From the NCBI RefSeq assembly GCF_000380185.1, contig NZ_KB904749.1, positions 1 through 64,000 on the forward strand: a stretch of DNA of 64,000 bases. Direction: 5' to 3'. Numbering within the stretch: the stretch's first letter is position 1; every line of letters starts with the position of its first letter. The DNA comes from Thiofilum flexile DSM 14609 (lineage in GTDB: Bacteria; Pseudomonadota; Gammaproteobacteria; Thiotrichales; Thiotrichaceae). The notes beneath the pieces were generated by a model. That model searched no databases and was not told the DNA's origin. It saw only the letters and a list, made by a program, of their open reading frames with translations. Positions 9,380 through 17,490 of the stretch are shown piece after piece. The position numbers were made by a program, and so were the translations under genes.

Positions 9380-10168
9380 ATGAACACATTAGTATTTGAT
9401 ATTGAAACAGTCCCTGATATTGAAGGCGGGCGGCGTATTTATGAATTGGGTGATTTAGACCCTGATGGTGTTGCTAAAGCAATGTTTCATTTACGCTTTC
9501 AAAAAACTGGATCGGAGTTTTTGCCGCATCATTTGCAGCGCATTGTCGCGATTTCAGTGACCTTTCGTGGGCGTAATGATGAGTTTAAGGTGTGGTCATT
9601 AGGCGATGAGCAGGCCAGTGAAAAAGAGCTAATTCAACGCTTTTTTGATGGCATTGAAAAATACTCACCTACCTTAGTGTCGTGGAATGGAGGGGGTTTT
9701 GATTTACCCGTGTTACATTATCGCGCCATGCTCCATAAAATCAGTGCGCCGCGCTATTGGGACTTAGGTGAGGATGATTCGAGCTTTAAATATAATAACT
9801 ATATTAGCCGCTATCATTTACGCCATACCGATTTAATGGATTTATTAGCGCTTTATACTGGACGTGCTAATGCGCCTTTAGATGAGTTAGCCACGATGAT
9901 GGGATTTCCGGGTAAAATGGGTATGGATGGCTCTAAAGTATGGGATGCTTATCAAGCTGGTAAAATAGCGGATATTCGCCATTACTGTGAAACGGATGTG
10001 TTAAATACTTGGCTGGTTTATTTACGCTTTCAATTAATGCGCGGTCAAATCAATGTAGCAAAATATAATGCTGAATGTGATTTAGTCCGTCAGCATTTAA
10101 AAAGCTCAACGAAAGACTATTTAATAGCGTTTGAAAAAGCGTGGCTATTAGATGCGGATGGTCACTGA
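9380..10168 (+). CDS. PolB-like DEDDy 3'-5' exonuclease
   Basis: The 262-residue protein has the ribonuclease H-like exonuclease signature: FDIETVP (Asp7, Glu9), SWNGGGFDLPVL for motif II, and YCETD (Tyr202, Asp206) for the DEDDy motif III. This corresponds to the predicted stand-alone 3'-5' exonuclease family related to the proofreading domain of DNA polymerase B. It should trim single-stranded DNA or RNA ends; no polymerase domain is present. A good AAAGGACAAAA ribosome binding site precedes the ATG nine bases after cysM. Its end overlaps the convergent DUF3465 gene by seven bases. Confidence 0.9.
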   Translation: MNTLVFDIETVPDIEGGRRIYELGDLDPDGVAKAMFHLRFQKTGSEFLPHHLQRIVAISVTFRGRNDEFKVWSLGDEQASEKELIQRFFDGIEKYSPTLVSWNGGGFDLPVLHYRAMLHKISAPRYWDLGEDDSSFKYNNYISRYHLRHTDLMDLLALYTGRANAPLDELATMMGFPGKMGMDGSKVWDAYQAGKIADIRHYCETDVLNTWLVYLRFQLMRGQINVAKYNAECDLVRQHLKSSTKDYLIAFEKAWLLDADGH

Positions 10169-10650
10169 TAGCGTAGTCCTTGATAGTCGATCCAGCCGCC
10201 TTGCGTGCGGCCTTTAGGGTCATGATGAGTCCAATGGAGCACACCGCCTTTATCGTTCCACACATATTCGCCTCTGAGTGTGAGGGTATCACTCTGTTTA
10301 ACAGGTACTCGTTTTGCGATATCAATATTATGGGCAATTAATAAAGTGATATTAGGCGCTATTTCAATGAGAAAGCGTTGATGCATGGAGCCTTCACGAT
10401 CATCTTTGAGTAATTTAATAACCTTACCAGATAAAGTGACCCAAAATTTAGCTTCGGTATTTTGTTCACGTAAGGCTTGTTGAATTTTAGCAACGGCGTT
10501 GGTTTGGTCTTTAGCACTTAAGGCGACACTTTGTGCGGAGGTGGTGGGGGCTGGCACGCTACTTTGATAGCCCCGATTGAAAAAATACTGATAGATAGCG
10601 GCACAGATGACTACCGCTATTACTAACCAACGCCGTAGAGATTGAGGCAT
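10162..10650 (-). CDS. DUF3465 domain protein, membrane-anchored
   Basis: The 162-residue protein has one N-terminal hydrophobic segment (RRWLVIAVVICAAIYQYFF), a low-complexity linker, and a globular domain from about 50 ending in GGVLHWTHHDPKGR and GGWIDYQGLRYQ, the hallmark block of DUF3465. The fold of that domain is thought to be OB-like, and it would face the periplasm. Function is unknown. It shares one base with the stop of the upstream GTPase gene (TAATG), so it is the third gene of the GTPase operon. Confidence 0.82.
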   Translation of the reverse strand: MPQSLRRWLVIAVVICAAIYQYFFNRGYQSSVPAPTTSAQSVALSAKDQTNAVAKIQQALREQNTEAKFWVTLSGKVIKLLKDDREGSMHQRFLIEIAPNITLLIAHNIDIAKRVPVKQSDTLTLRGEYVWNDKGGVLHWTHHDPKGRTQGGWIDYQGLRYQ

Positions 10651-12089
10651 TATTTATCCTTGTCTTTTTTAGTGCGGATATACGATAAAATTTCTTCCCG
10701 TGCCTCAGACATGACTGAATCACGATCAAGACTATCCAAAATTTGTTGCACCACTAACTTAGGTCCGGCATCGCCCCATGATTTGCCGTTAGCTAACCAA
10801 CGCTCCGCAACTTGCCCGATGACTAAGGTACTATACCACGCCAAAGCCCCTTGTGTGGCAGCAGTAATCAAAGTTGATACTCCAAAGGTAGAAACTTTCA
10901 GCGCCGAGGAGAGTAGATTCACCACCCAAGTAGCCCCCATGAGCAAGGTCAGATGGGTGATAATGACGGTAATAAGCTCCTTAGACTCTTTCATCGACAT
11001 GGGTAAGCCATAGAGCTTAGATAGGTGTAAAACCATCGCTGCATCAATGGCAGCCGCCGCAACCAAATCCGCAACCGGAATCGGATTCACCGCAACGGCA
11101 ACCCCTTTGGCAATGCAGTACAAACGAATCGTTTTAGCACCTAACTGACGCTTAACGGTTAAAATCCGCTCGGAAACTTCTTGGCTTAAATCGCTGGCAA
11201 ATAGGGACGCATTTAAAGCGGATAAGGTTTTACCATCAGCTTCAATAATATCCCAGAGACGCATTTTTAAAGCGGCAATATCAATAGGGCGCTGGCGTAC
11301 ACTTTCGTGCTCTTCACCTTTATCATCAACGGTAATAATCGTTTGATTACGCACTTGTGAGACGGTAAATACAATATTTTCGGGCGCAATAATGCCCTGA
11401 GTGCGAGTACGCAAAATGGCACGTAATTGCTTACGCTCGGCTTCGGTATAACGATCCGCCTTATTGACGACTAAAATAATCGGGCGGTGAACTTGGGCAA
11501 CTTGTTTGAGTGCTTCAAACTCGACTTCGGTTATATCGCTATCAATGACGAATAAAAGTAAATCCGCACGGCGCGAAACTTCATAGGCCAGCCTTTCCCG
11601 CTCCTCGCCTTGTACCTCATTAATCCCCGGCGTATCGATAAGGTAAATACCATGATCGGAGTATTCAGGCCACTGATTCATGGAGGCTTGTTTAGTTTCG
11701 CCATGTAATACGCTGGTGCTAAATACATTTTTACCTAATAACGCATTCAAGAGCGAGGATTTACCTACACTCACGCGCCCAAACACCGCAATATGCACAT
11801 GGCCTTGCTCTAGCTTTTCTAGCATAGCGCGGATTTGATCGTAATCCTCTTGCAGGGCATCCCGCACATTCGTGGGGACATTATCCTCAAATAGCTTCCT
11901 TAAGCTGTCTGTGGCGAGTTTTAAATGCTGTTCGCCGCCGGTGGAGGGTTCAGGTGTCTCTGCCATCCTTGGCTCAGTTATGACCTCAACCGATTCAGCG
12001 CTGCTCTTCTTGTTTAGCACTGGAACCTGATTTGTAATGGTCGATAACCAATCTGGCAAATGTTTTTGTACGTTCTTCCAGATTTCCAC
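10650..12089 (-). CDS. Era/dynamin-like GTPase with C-terminal DUF697 region
   Basis: The 479-residue protein has a complete GTPase domain: P-loop GRVSVGKSS at 104-112, the DTPG motif at about 152-155, and NKAD near 208. The C-terminal half contains hydrophobic helices (about 325-350 and 375-420) of the DUF697/YcjF kind that attach such GTPases to the inner membrane. The start is a GTG with an AGGGAG site seven bases upstream, which makes it overlap the preceding GTPase gene by 95 bases; an internal ATG at 11963 would remove the overlap but has a worse site. Likely role is in envelope or stress control; not established. Confidence 0.85.
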   Translation of the reverse strand: MEIWKNVQKHLPDWLSTITNQVPVLNKKSSAESVEVITEPRMAETPEPSTGGEQHLKLATDSLRKLFEDNVPTNVRDALQEDYDQIRAMLEKLEQGHVHIAVFGRVSVGKSSLLNALLGKNVFSTSVLHGETKQASMNQWPEYSDHGIYLIDTPGINEVQGEERERLAYEVSRRADLLLFVIDSDITEVEFEALKQVAQVHRPIILVVNKADRYTEAERKQLRAILRTRTQGIIAPENIVFTVSQVRNQTIITVDDKGEEHESVRQRPIDIAALKMRLWDIIEADGKTLSALNASLFASDLSQEVSERILTVKRQLGAKTIRLYCIAKGVAVAVNPIPVADLVAAAAIDAAMVLHLSKLYGLPMSMKESKELITVIITHLTLLMGATWVVNLLSSALKVSTFGVSTLITAATQGALAWYSTLVIGQVAERWLANGKSWGDAGPKLVVQQILDSLDRDSVMSEAREEILSYIRTKKDKDK

Positions 12090-13491
12090 TCAACATCTCC
12101 CTAAAGGTAATGGCAGCAGGTGCGGCTTTTAGTTCTCCCCGCTGCTCTAAAGTATGTAAAACCGCATTGCCTAAGGCATCAAAAATCAAACCATAAGCGA
12201 CAGCATGTACCATGCCTCCTGCCACCGTTCCTATCCCCGGAAAGGCCTTTAAACCATTACCAATCACAGCAAGGATGATAGGCAGCGTTTTTTTCACCTG
12301 ATTCTGGCTGAAGTCTAAGAAATCGTCGAGGTCTAATTGGCTGACGGGGCTATCATACAGCTTGCATAGTTCTTGAACCATGCGGGTGCCAATAATACCT
12401 TGAATCACAATATCTGTCCCCGGAGCCATCGCTGCCATCGCTCCGAGTACCGCATTCCGAGTGCTGGTATGGACAATTTTCTTACCCTGATCATAACGAT
12501 GAGCGCGTTTGGTGGCATCTAGTTTTTGTTTGACTAGACTGAAAACACTCGCATCCCGTAACTCACCTAGTAGTTCCTCGCGGTCATCAATAATGGTCTG
12601 AATAGCCTTAGCGAGAGACTCAATTTTAACTTTACGGGGGCGCATGAAGGTTTCTTCGTGTCCATCGGGATTTATCCGTACCACTTCTTCTTGTCCACCG
12701 GATTGTACAAAGACAACTTGTGGGCCTTTATCTTCAAAACGCGATTCAATTTGTTCACGAATTTGAATTTTTTCTTCTGCGGTATAAAGATCGCTCTTAT
12801 TAACCGCAATAATAGTGGGTTTATTAAATTGATAGAGGGTTTGAATATCATTGAATTGGGTGCGACTCAGATCCGAGTCCGTGACATAAACAACCATTTG
12901 CGCCCGAATGGCTTCATCTAAGGCGACTTGATCTAATTCACCCTCTGCTTCATTGCGTCCGGGGAGGTCAGTGAGTAAGAGCTGATCACCTGCACTACTA
13001 GTCCAACGGTATTCTGATACTTCACGCGTGGAGCCACCTCTGAGGTTTATCTCCACATTCGCCTCTGGTAAGAGGGCTTTGATAATCGAGGATTTGCCCG
13101 TACTCACATCACCATAAAACGCAATATGAATTTGTCCAGCTTCTTTACGTGTTTGTAATTTTTTAAGCTCCTCACGAATAGCCGTCATATCAATGCCGGA
13201 GTCTTCGACTTGCTGAATTTCTTGGGTGAGGCTTTCAGCGGTAGGGGGGGTATTATCTGCTTTACGGGAACGGCTGGGGAAAAGTAGTTTATACATCACC
13301 CAGGCACTACTTAAGATAACGCCAAGAATTAAAGTAAGATAAGTATAAAAGAGCCAACTAGGTAGCGTTTGTAGGCGTGCCCATACATCTAACAGGCTTT
13401 GGGTGGCAAAAAATACAAATAATAACAGTAGTACAGTGCCTACTAATACCGCTCCTGCTAGCAGCATCCGAAAACGTTGATTAAATTTCAT
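11995..13491 (-). CDS. Membrane-anchored GTPase, paralogue of the downstream gene
   Basis: About 498 residues from the ATG at 13491 (MKFNQRF). An ATG at 13542 is possible but lacks a ribosome binding site. Two hydrophobic segments near the N-terminus (about 8-35 and 48-75) are followed by a linker, then a GTPase domain with GDVSTGKSS, DLPGRNE and NKSD motifs, and a DUF697-like C-terminal region with helices around 400-450. The domain order and the motif spacing match its neighbour, so the pair arose by duplication. Together they may form a heteromeric membrane GTPase. Function unknown. Confidence 0.85.
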   Translation of the reverse strand: MKFNQRFRMLLAGAVLVGTVLLLLFVFFATQSLLDVWARLQTLPSWLFYTYLTLILGVILSSAWVMYKLLFPSRSRKADNTPPTAESLTQEIQQVEDSGIDMTAIREELKKLQTRKEAGQIHIAFYGDVSTGKSSIIKALLPEANVEINLRGGSTREVSEYRWTSSAGDQLLLTDLPGRNEAEGELDQVALDEAIRAQMVVYVTDSDLSRTQFNDIQTLYQFNKPTIIAVNKSDLYTAEEKIQIREQIESRFEDKGPQVVFVQSGGQEEVVRINPDGHEETFMRPRKVKIESLAKAIQTIIDDREELLGELRDASVFSLVKQKLDATKRAHRYDQGKKIVHTSTRNAVLGAMAAMAPGTDIVIQGIIGTRMVQELCKLYDSPVSQLDLDDFLDFSQNQVKKTLPIILAVIGNGLKAFPGIGTVAGGMVHAVAYGLIFDALGNAVLHTLEQRGELKAAPAAITFREMLSGNLEERTKTFARLVIDHYKSGSSAKQEEQR

Positions 13492-13660
13492 AGTAATAAT
13501 AGTCCTCGTTAATCCGCATCGGTTGAGTCCGCACCTAGTCATGCAGGGGGCGAATCATAGCTTATTTATGATAGAGCGTGAATGTTTCCACAGCTAACCA
13601 TTGACCTTCAGGGGCGAGTCGCATAATTTATATCTCACCAAAAACTCTCAAGAAGCATCC

Positions 13661-14380
13661 ATGACCTATTGCGTTGCAACCTATTTAACAGACGGTTTAG
13701 TCTTTACATCCGACTCCCGCACTAATGCGGGTATCGATAATGTCAGCACCTACAGCAAAATGCACGTCTTTGAAACCAATCCTGATCGGTTTCTAGTACT
13801 GATGAGCGCGGGTAACTTAGGAACTACTCAAGGTGTTCTACAACAATTACGCCGCGACATTGTGGAGGACAAGCCTTACAACCTCAATACCTTAAACTAC
13901 CTCGCCGATATCGCCGATTATATCGGTGAAACCTTGGTTAATCGTATTAGACGCCATTCCGAGAATACTGGTTTTATGCCAGATGCCACTTTAGTACTAG
14001 GTGGGCAAATTAGCGGTCGTCCCCATAATCTTTATATGATCTATCCGCAAGGGAATTATATAACCACCTCTGATGATACCCCCTACCTGCAAATTGGAGA
14101 AAGTAAATACGGTAAACCGGTACTTGATCGCTTTATTAATGCCGCTACTTCCTTAGAAGATGCTGCCATTTGCTCCTTGATTTCCATGGATTCGACCATG
14201 AAAAGTAATGCGAGTGTAGGACCTCCCATTGAGCTGCTGATTTATCGCACCAATCAATTTAAAACCGCACAGTCTTTTAAATTAGATGCTGATCATCCCT
14301 ACCTCATTTCCGTGCGTCATGAATGGGCGAATCAATTACATCGCGCCTTTTTAGCCATGCCACGTTTGCCTAACGCCTAG
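13661..14380 (+). CDS. Anbu-type proteasome-like peptidase
   Basis: From the ATG at 13661 the protein has 239 residues and begins MTYCVATYL, which puts a threonine directly after the initiator, the expected N-terminal nucleophile of the proteasome beta-subunit fold once Met is removed. The sections TSDSRTNAG and LMSAGNLGTTQ match Anbu (bacterial beta-proteasome homologue, BPH). Anbu forms open ring-like assemblies with little measured peptidase activity. Its usual partners (transglutaminase-like, alpha-E and ATP-grasp/circularly permuted ligase genes) are absent nearby, so this copy is isolated. Confidence 0.85.
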   Translation: MTYCVATYLTDGLVFTSDSRTNAGIDNVSTYSKMHVFETNPDRFLVLMSAGNLGTTQGVLQQLRRDIVEDKPYNLNTLNYLADIADYIGETLVNRIRRHSENTGFMPDATLVLGGQISGRPHNLYMIYPQGNYITTSDDTPYLQIGESKYGKPVLDRFINAATSLEDAAICSLISMDSTMKSNASVGPPIELLIYRTNQFKTAQSFKLDADHPYLISVRHEWANQLHRAFLAMPRLPNA

Positions 14381-14389
14381 TCCCATAAA

Positions 14390-14420
14390 CTAAAAGCCAG
14401 TCTAACTGGCTTTTAGCTTA
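14390..14420 (+). terminator. Terminator after the Anbu gene
   Basis: A perfect 11-base stem, CTAAAAGCCAG (14390-14400) with CTGGCTTTTAG (14406-14416), has a five-base loop. The T content after it is modest. Confidence 0.75.
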
Positions 14421-14440
14421 GTACCAAAATCTACAAGTGC

Positions 14441-14570
14441 TAAGTAGGTATACCAAAGTAATCGATTATTTCTTCCGCAGCCGCTATGAATACATCCCTG
14501 TACGCTACAAGGCGGCATCCCTGCCGCCAAGACTGCTCCAGAAATACCCGATTACTTTGGCTCAAGTAAT
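14441..14570. repeat. 130-base quasi-palindromic repeat, copy A
   Basis: First of three copies (also 15691-15820 and 24075-24205). The ends are inverted repeats, ACCAAAGTAATC against GATTACTTTGG, and the asymmetric core carries TGTACGCTACAAGGCGGC, a GGCGGC/GCCGCC hairpin and GACTGCTCCAGAAATA. No coding potential. It resembles a non-autonomous miniature element or a large intergenic palindrome. It follows the Anbu gene and precedes the end of galU. Confidence 0.88.
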
Positions 14571-14579
14571 TAGCAATTG

Positions 14580-15506
14580 TTAATCAAAGGTTTTCACCAG
14601 CTCTTTTAAAAAGCTTTTAAATTCAGGAGCGAGTTGAGCATGACGAGCCGCATATTCAACATTTGCTTTCATATAGCCTAATTTATCACCGCAATCATGG
14701 CTGCGTCCGGTCATATGAAAGGCATGTACCGAGTATTCAGGGTGCTCAATCAACATCGCAATCGCATCCGTCAGTTGAATTTCATCCCCTTTACCGGGTG
14801 GGGTGCGGCGTAACATATCCCAAATCGCAGCCGGTAATACATAACGTCCGACTACGGCAAGATTAGAGGGAGCTTGATGTGCGGCGGGTTTTTCCACCAC
14901 AGCTTGCATGGGTGCAGAACTACCCGGTTCTAAGAAATGACCATTAATATCCACCACACCATAAGAAGAAACACTCTCTAAGGGGACGGGTTCCACCATG
15001 ATTTGGCTGGCTCCCGTTTCATCAAAGAGTGCCAACATGCGGGCTAGATTTTCGGTTTTGAGATTGCAAGCTACCTCATCAACCAATACATCGGGTAGCA
15101 CTACTGCAAAGGGCTGATCACCAATCAAAGGGTGAGCACAGAGCACTGCATGACCTAAACCTTTAGCAACGCCTTGACGGACATGCATAATGGTCACATC
15201 TTTAGGGCAAATGGAGCGCACTTCTTCTAATAGTTGGCGCTTAACCCGCTTTTCTAGCATAGTTTCGAGTTCAAAACTGGTATCAAAATGATTTTCGATA
15301 GAGTTTTTACTCGAATGTGTGACTAAAATAATTTCTTTAATTCCCGCTGCTACACATTCAGCCACAATATATTGGATCAGCGGTTTATCAACGACCGGAA
15401 GCATCTCTTTAGGTATCGCCTTAGTAGCAGGCAACATGCGAGTACCTAAACCTGCCACCGGGATCACAGCCTTACGAATTTTATGTAATTGTTCTTGTTC
15501 TTTCAT
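14580..15506 (-). CDS. galU: UTP-glucose-1-phosphate uridylyltransferase
   Basis: GalU makes UDP-glucose from UTP and glucose-1-phosphate for cell-surface polysaccharides. The nucleotide-binding signature [21 protein letters not shown] near the N-terminus is complete, and [17 protein letters not shown] and GDKLGYMKA follow in the usual order; about 308 residues is normal. I prefer the ATG at 15506 (MKEQEQ), which aligns with known family starts; one at 15527 adds seven residues. The gene is alone, and copies A and B of the 130-base repeat sit on either side. Confidence 0.93.
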   Translation of the reverse strand: MKEQEQLHKIRKAVIPVAGLGTRMLPATKAIPKEMLPVVDKPLIQYIVAECVAAGIKEIILVTHSSKNSIENHFDTSFELETMLEKRVKRQLLEEVRSICPKDVTIMHVRQGVAKGLGHAVLCAHPLIGDQPFAVVLPDVLVDEVACNLKTENLARMLALFDETGASQIMVEPVPLESVSSYGVVDINGHFLEPGSSAPMQAVVEKPAAHQAPSNLAVVGRYVLPAAIWDMLRRTPPGKGDEIQLTDAIAMLIEHPEYSVHAFHMTGRSHDCGDKLGYMKANVEYAARHAQLAPEFKSFLKELVKTFD

Positions 15507-15690
15507 ATTAGGATTAACTCGATACATGGGGCTACTACCAGTGTAAGCAAAAAAAGAGGATAGTACTGAAAATACCGATGGATGGGATAGCTGATGGTAT
15601 AATCAGTACATTAATGGAAAATATTATAGCGCCTTTGGATGAAATAACATCTTTAGTTGTTTGGATAAGTTTAATGTTAAAGGCGTTAAG

Positions 15691-15820
15691 TACTTGAGCC
15701 AAAGTCATCAGGTATTTCCTCCGCAGCCGCTGTGAATACGTCCCTGTACGCTACAAGGCGGCAATCCCTGCCGCCAAGACTGCTCCAGAAATACCCGATG
15801 ACTTTGGTATACCTACTTAT
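15691..15820. repeat. 130-base quasi-palindromic repeat, copy B
   Basis: This copy has the same ends as the others (TACTTGAGCC on one side, GGTATACCTACTTA on the other) but its core lies in the opposite orientation relative to these ends when compared with copies A and C. It lies between galU and a secreted-protein gene and makes up much of the 15528-15833 gap. Confidence 0.88.
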
Positions 15821-15833
15821 AGCTAAGTCCTAT

Positions 15834-16253
15834 TTAAGGCTGAGCGGGTGTGGCTATAATCTTGTTGGCCTGAGCTGAGCCGTCACAATAGCTCCATACC
15901 GCTTCCCAGCGTGAGGGGAAGTTTTTGTCAAGAAAGCGAATCTGAAAACGTCCCCAATACGGTGTCATCGCCCCGTCAACACCGACTCGCTCGGAATCAC
16001 ATTTTTGTTTAGCCGTTGTTTGCGCCCAATAACCATCATAGCGCCCGCGATGGGTATAAACTTTGGCTAAACCTAGGACATAAATAACGCCAGCCTCTGT
16101 CCCAGTGCCATAAGTCCAAACGGCAACAGAGCCTTGTTCGGAGTCATAAGTAATCTTGCCGGTGTTGGTATTCCACACCTCATCGGCGTGTGCTGCATGG
16201 AGCATTAACCCACTGACACTCAGTAGTGCGGCTAAGGCGATTGTTTTAAACAT
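15834..16253 (-). CDS. Hypothetical secreted protein
   Basis: The 139-residue protein has a clear Sec signal peptide (MFKTIALAALLSVSGLMLHA, cleavage probably after AHA at about 23). The mature part is rich in Trp and Tyr and has two cysteines (in KQKCDSER and SYCDGS) that could form a disulfide in the periplasm. I recognise no family. It is monocistronic, and its stop lies next to repeat copy B. Confidence 0.7.
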   Translation of the reverse strand: MFKTIALAALLSVSGLMLHAAHADEVWNTNTGKITYDSEQGSVAVWTYGTGTEAGVIYVLGLAKVYTHRGRYDGYWAQTTAKQKCDSERVGVDGAMTPYWGRFQIRFLDKNFPSRWEAVWSYCDGSAQANKIIATPAQP

Positions 16254-16383
16254 AACTATACCTGCGGAGTAGCTAAATAATTAGCATAACCGAGATGGGA
16301 GGGTGGGGAGAAATGGTTTAGAGAGATAGGTAGCTAAGGGGCGATTGCTCCCTTAGCTATTAATTAACGGTATGCTGTGGCTA

Positions 16384-17244
16384 TTAAGAGAAAATCTTCG
16401 GTGCGCCAACTTGCTCATGGATTTGATTACACAGTTGAGCATTGAGGTGCAGACCTTGTGCCAGTTGCGCTAAGTATTGCGCTTCTTGTTGGGTATCAAG
16501 ATCAATCGCCATTAAAGATACGGTATAGATTTGTTGCCCCATGCCCGCTGGTATGCTGCGAATAAACGCGGCTACGTCCAGTGGTGCTTGGAATTCATTG
16601 CGAATAAAGGCCGCTTCATCAGCCGTCAAAGAACCCATTTTGGATAAAATACGCTCTTGTTCTTGAGCATCAATATTACCATCGGCTTTAGCCGCATTGA
16701 TCATGGTGCGAATTAATAGCAGAGCCTGATCTTGTACCGCTTGTTGATTAACGGCTTGAGGCGGTAAGAAGCTATCGGTCAGGTCATTGAGTTGAGGATT
16801 ACCATTTTGTGAGCCTAAATATTTAGACATGGCTCCACCGAGTAAACTACCAAGGTCAGGCGTTCCATTGGCAGCCATGCCCTTTGTTGCAGCACCGCCA
16901 CCTAATAGACTGCCTAATAAGTCGCCCATGCCGCCGCCTTGTTGAGCAGGACGTTGTTGAGCGCCACCGCCTAATAGGCTACCTAATAAGTCACCCATGC
17001 CGCCGCCTTGTTGAGCAGGACGTTGTTGAGCGCCACCGCCTAGTAGACTACCTAGTAAGCCACCCATACCCCCTGATGCTTGACTGCTGCCGCCTAATAG
17101 GCTGCCTAGCATACCCATCATACCATTGGCTTGTTGGTTTCCACCCAAAGCAGCACCGAGTAGGTTACCTAGTACATTACTACCAGAGCCGTTAGACAGT
17201 ACCCCACTGCTTAATAAGCTACCTAAAATTTTAACTGCATCCAT
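16384..17244 (-). CDS. DUF533 (TerB-like) protein with Gly-rich tandem repeats
   Basis: The start at 17244 (MDAVKIL) has AAAGGA eight bases upstream; 286 residues follow. The first half is low-complexity Gly/Leu/Gln, with two full 23-residue units (GAQQRPAQQ + GGGMGDLLGSLLGG) encoded by 69-base tandem repeats. The C-terminal part (about 165-286) is a DUF533/TerB-like helical domain: MINAAKADGNIDAQEQERIL is the usual acidic metal-binding-like helix. Family members such as YebE sit at the inner membrane; function is unclear. The repeat region is likely to vary in copy number. Confidence 0.82.
   Translation of the reverse strand: MDAVKILGSLLSSGVLSNGSGSNVLGNLLGAALGGNQQANGMMGMLGSLLGGSSQASGGMGGLLGSLLGGGAQQRPAQQGGGMGDLLGSLLGGGAQQRPAQQGGGMGDLLGSLLGGGAATKGMAANGTPDLGSLLGGAMSKYLGSQNGNPQLNDLTDSFLPPQAVNQQAVQDQALLLIRTMINAAKADGNIDAQEQERILSKMGSLTADEAAFIRNEFQAPLDVAAFIRSIPAGMGQQIYTVSLMAIDLDTQQEAQYLAQLAQGLHLNAQLCNQIHEQVGAPKIFS
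16904..17050. repeat. 69-base in-frame tandem repeats in the DUF533 gene
   Basis: Two nearly identical 69-base units (with partial flanking units) encode the repeated 23-residue block. The bases GCCGCCGCCTTGTTGAGCAG recur at 16929 and 16998 without change, so the repeat is young. Confidence 0.85.
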
Positions 17245-17490
17245 CTTATTGTCCTTTAATTGTGAATTGGAATTGATTGAGTTATGTAGACGCATCAGTT
17301 AGAGGGATGGTTACCCCCACTATTGATAACGGTCGGGTTATCCTAAAGCATAGTTTGGGCAAGATGCTAGTTTTTATTAGTTTCGCGTAGTTTATAGTTT
17401 ACGTTACGTCAATCGGCTGCCGTTGAAATGCTAATGCAAAGCATTGTAATTTTTGTTAGTGTTGGCTTATTACAACAGGAGGAGATAACA

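Noticed and set aside
16884..17195. Repetitive reading frame on the plus strand opposite the DUF533 gene
   Set aside because: The frame merely reflects the 69-base repeats of the real gene; it has no start signal and its product (Arg/Leu/Val-rich) resembles no protein.
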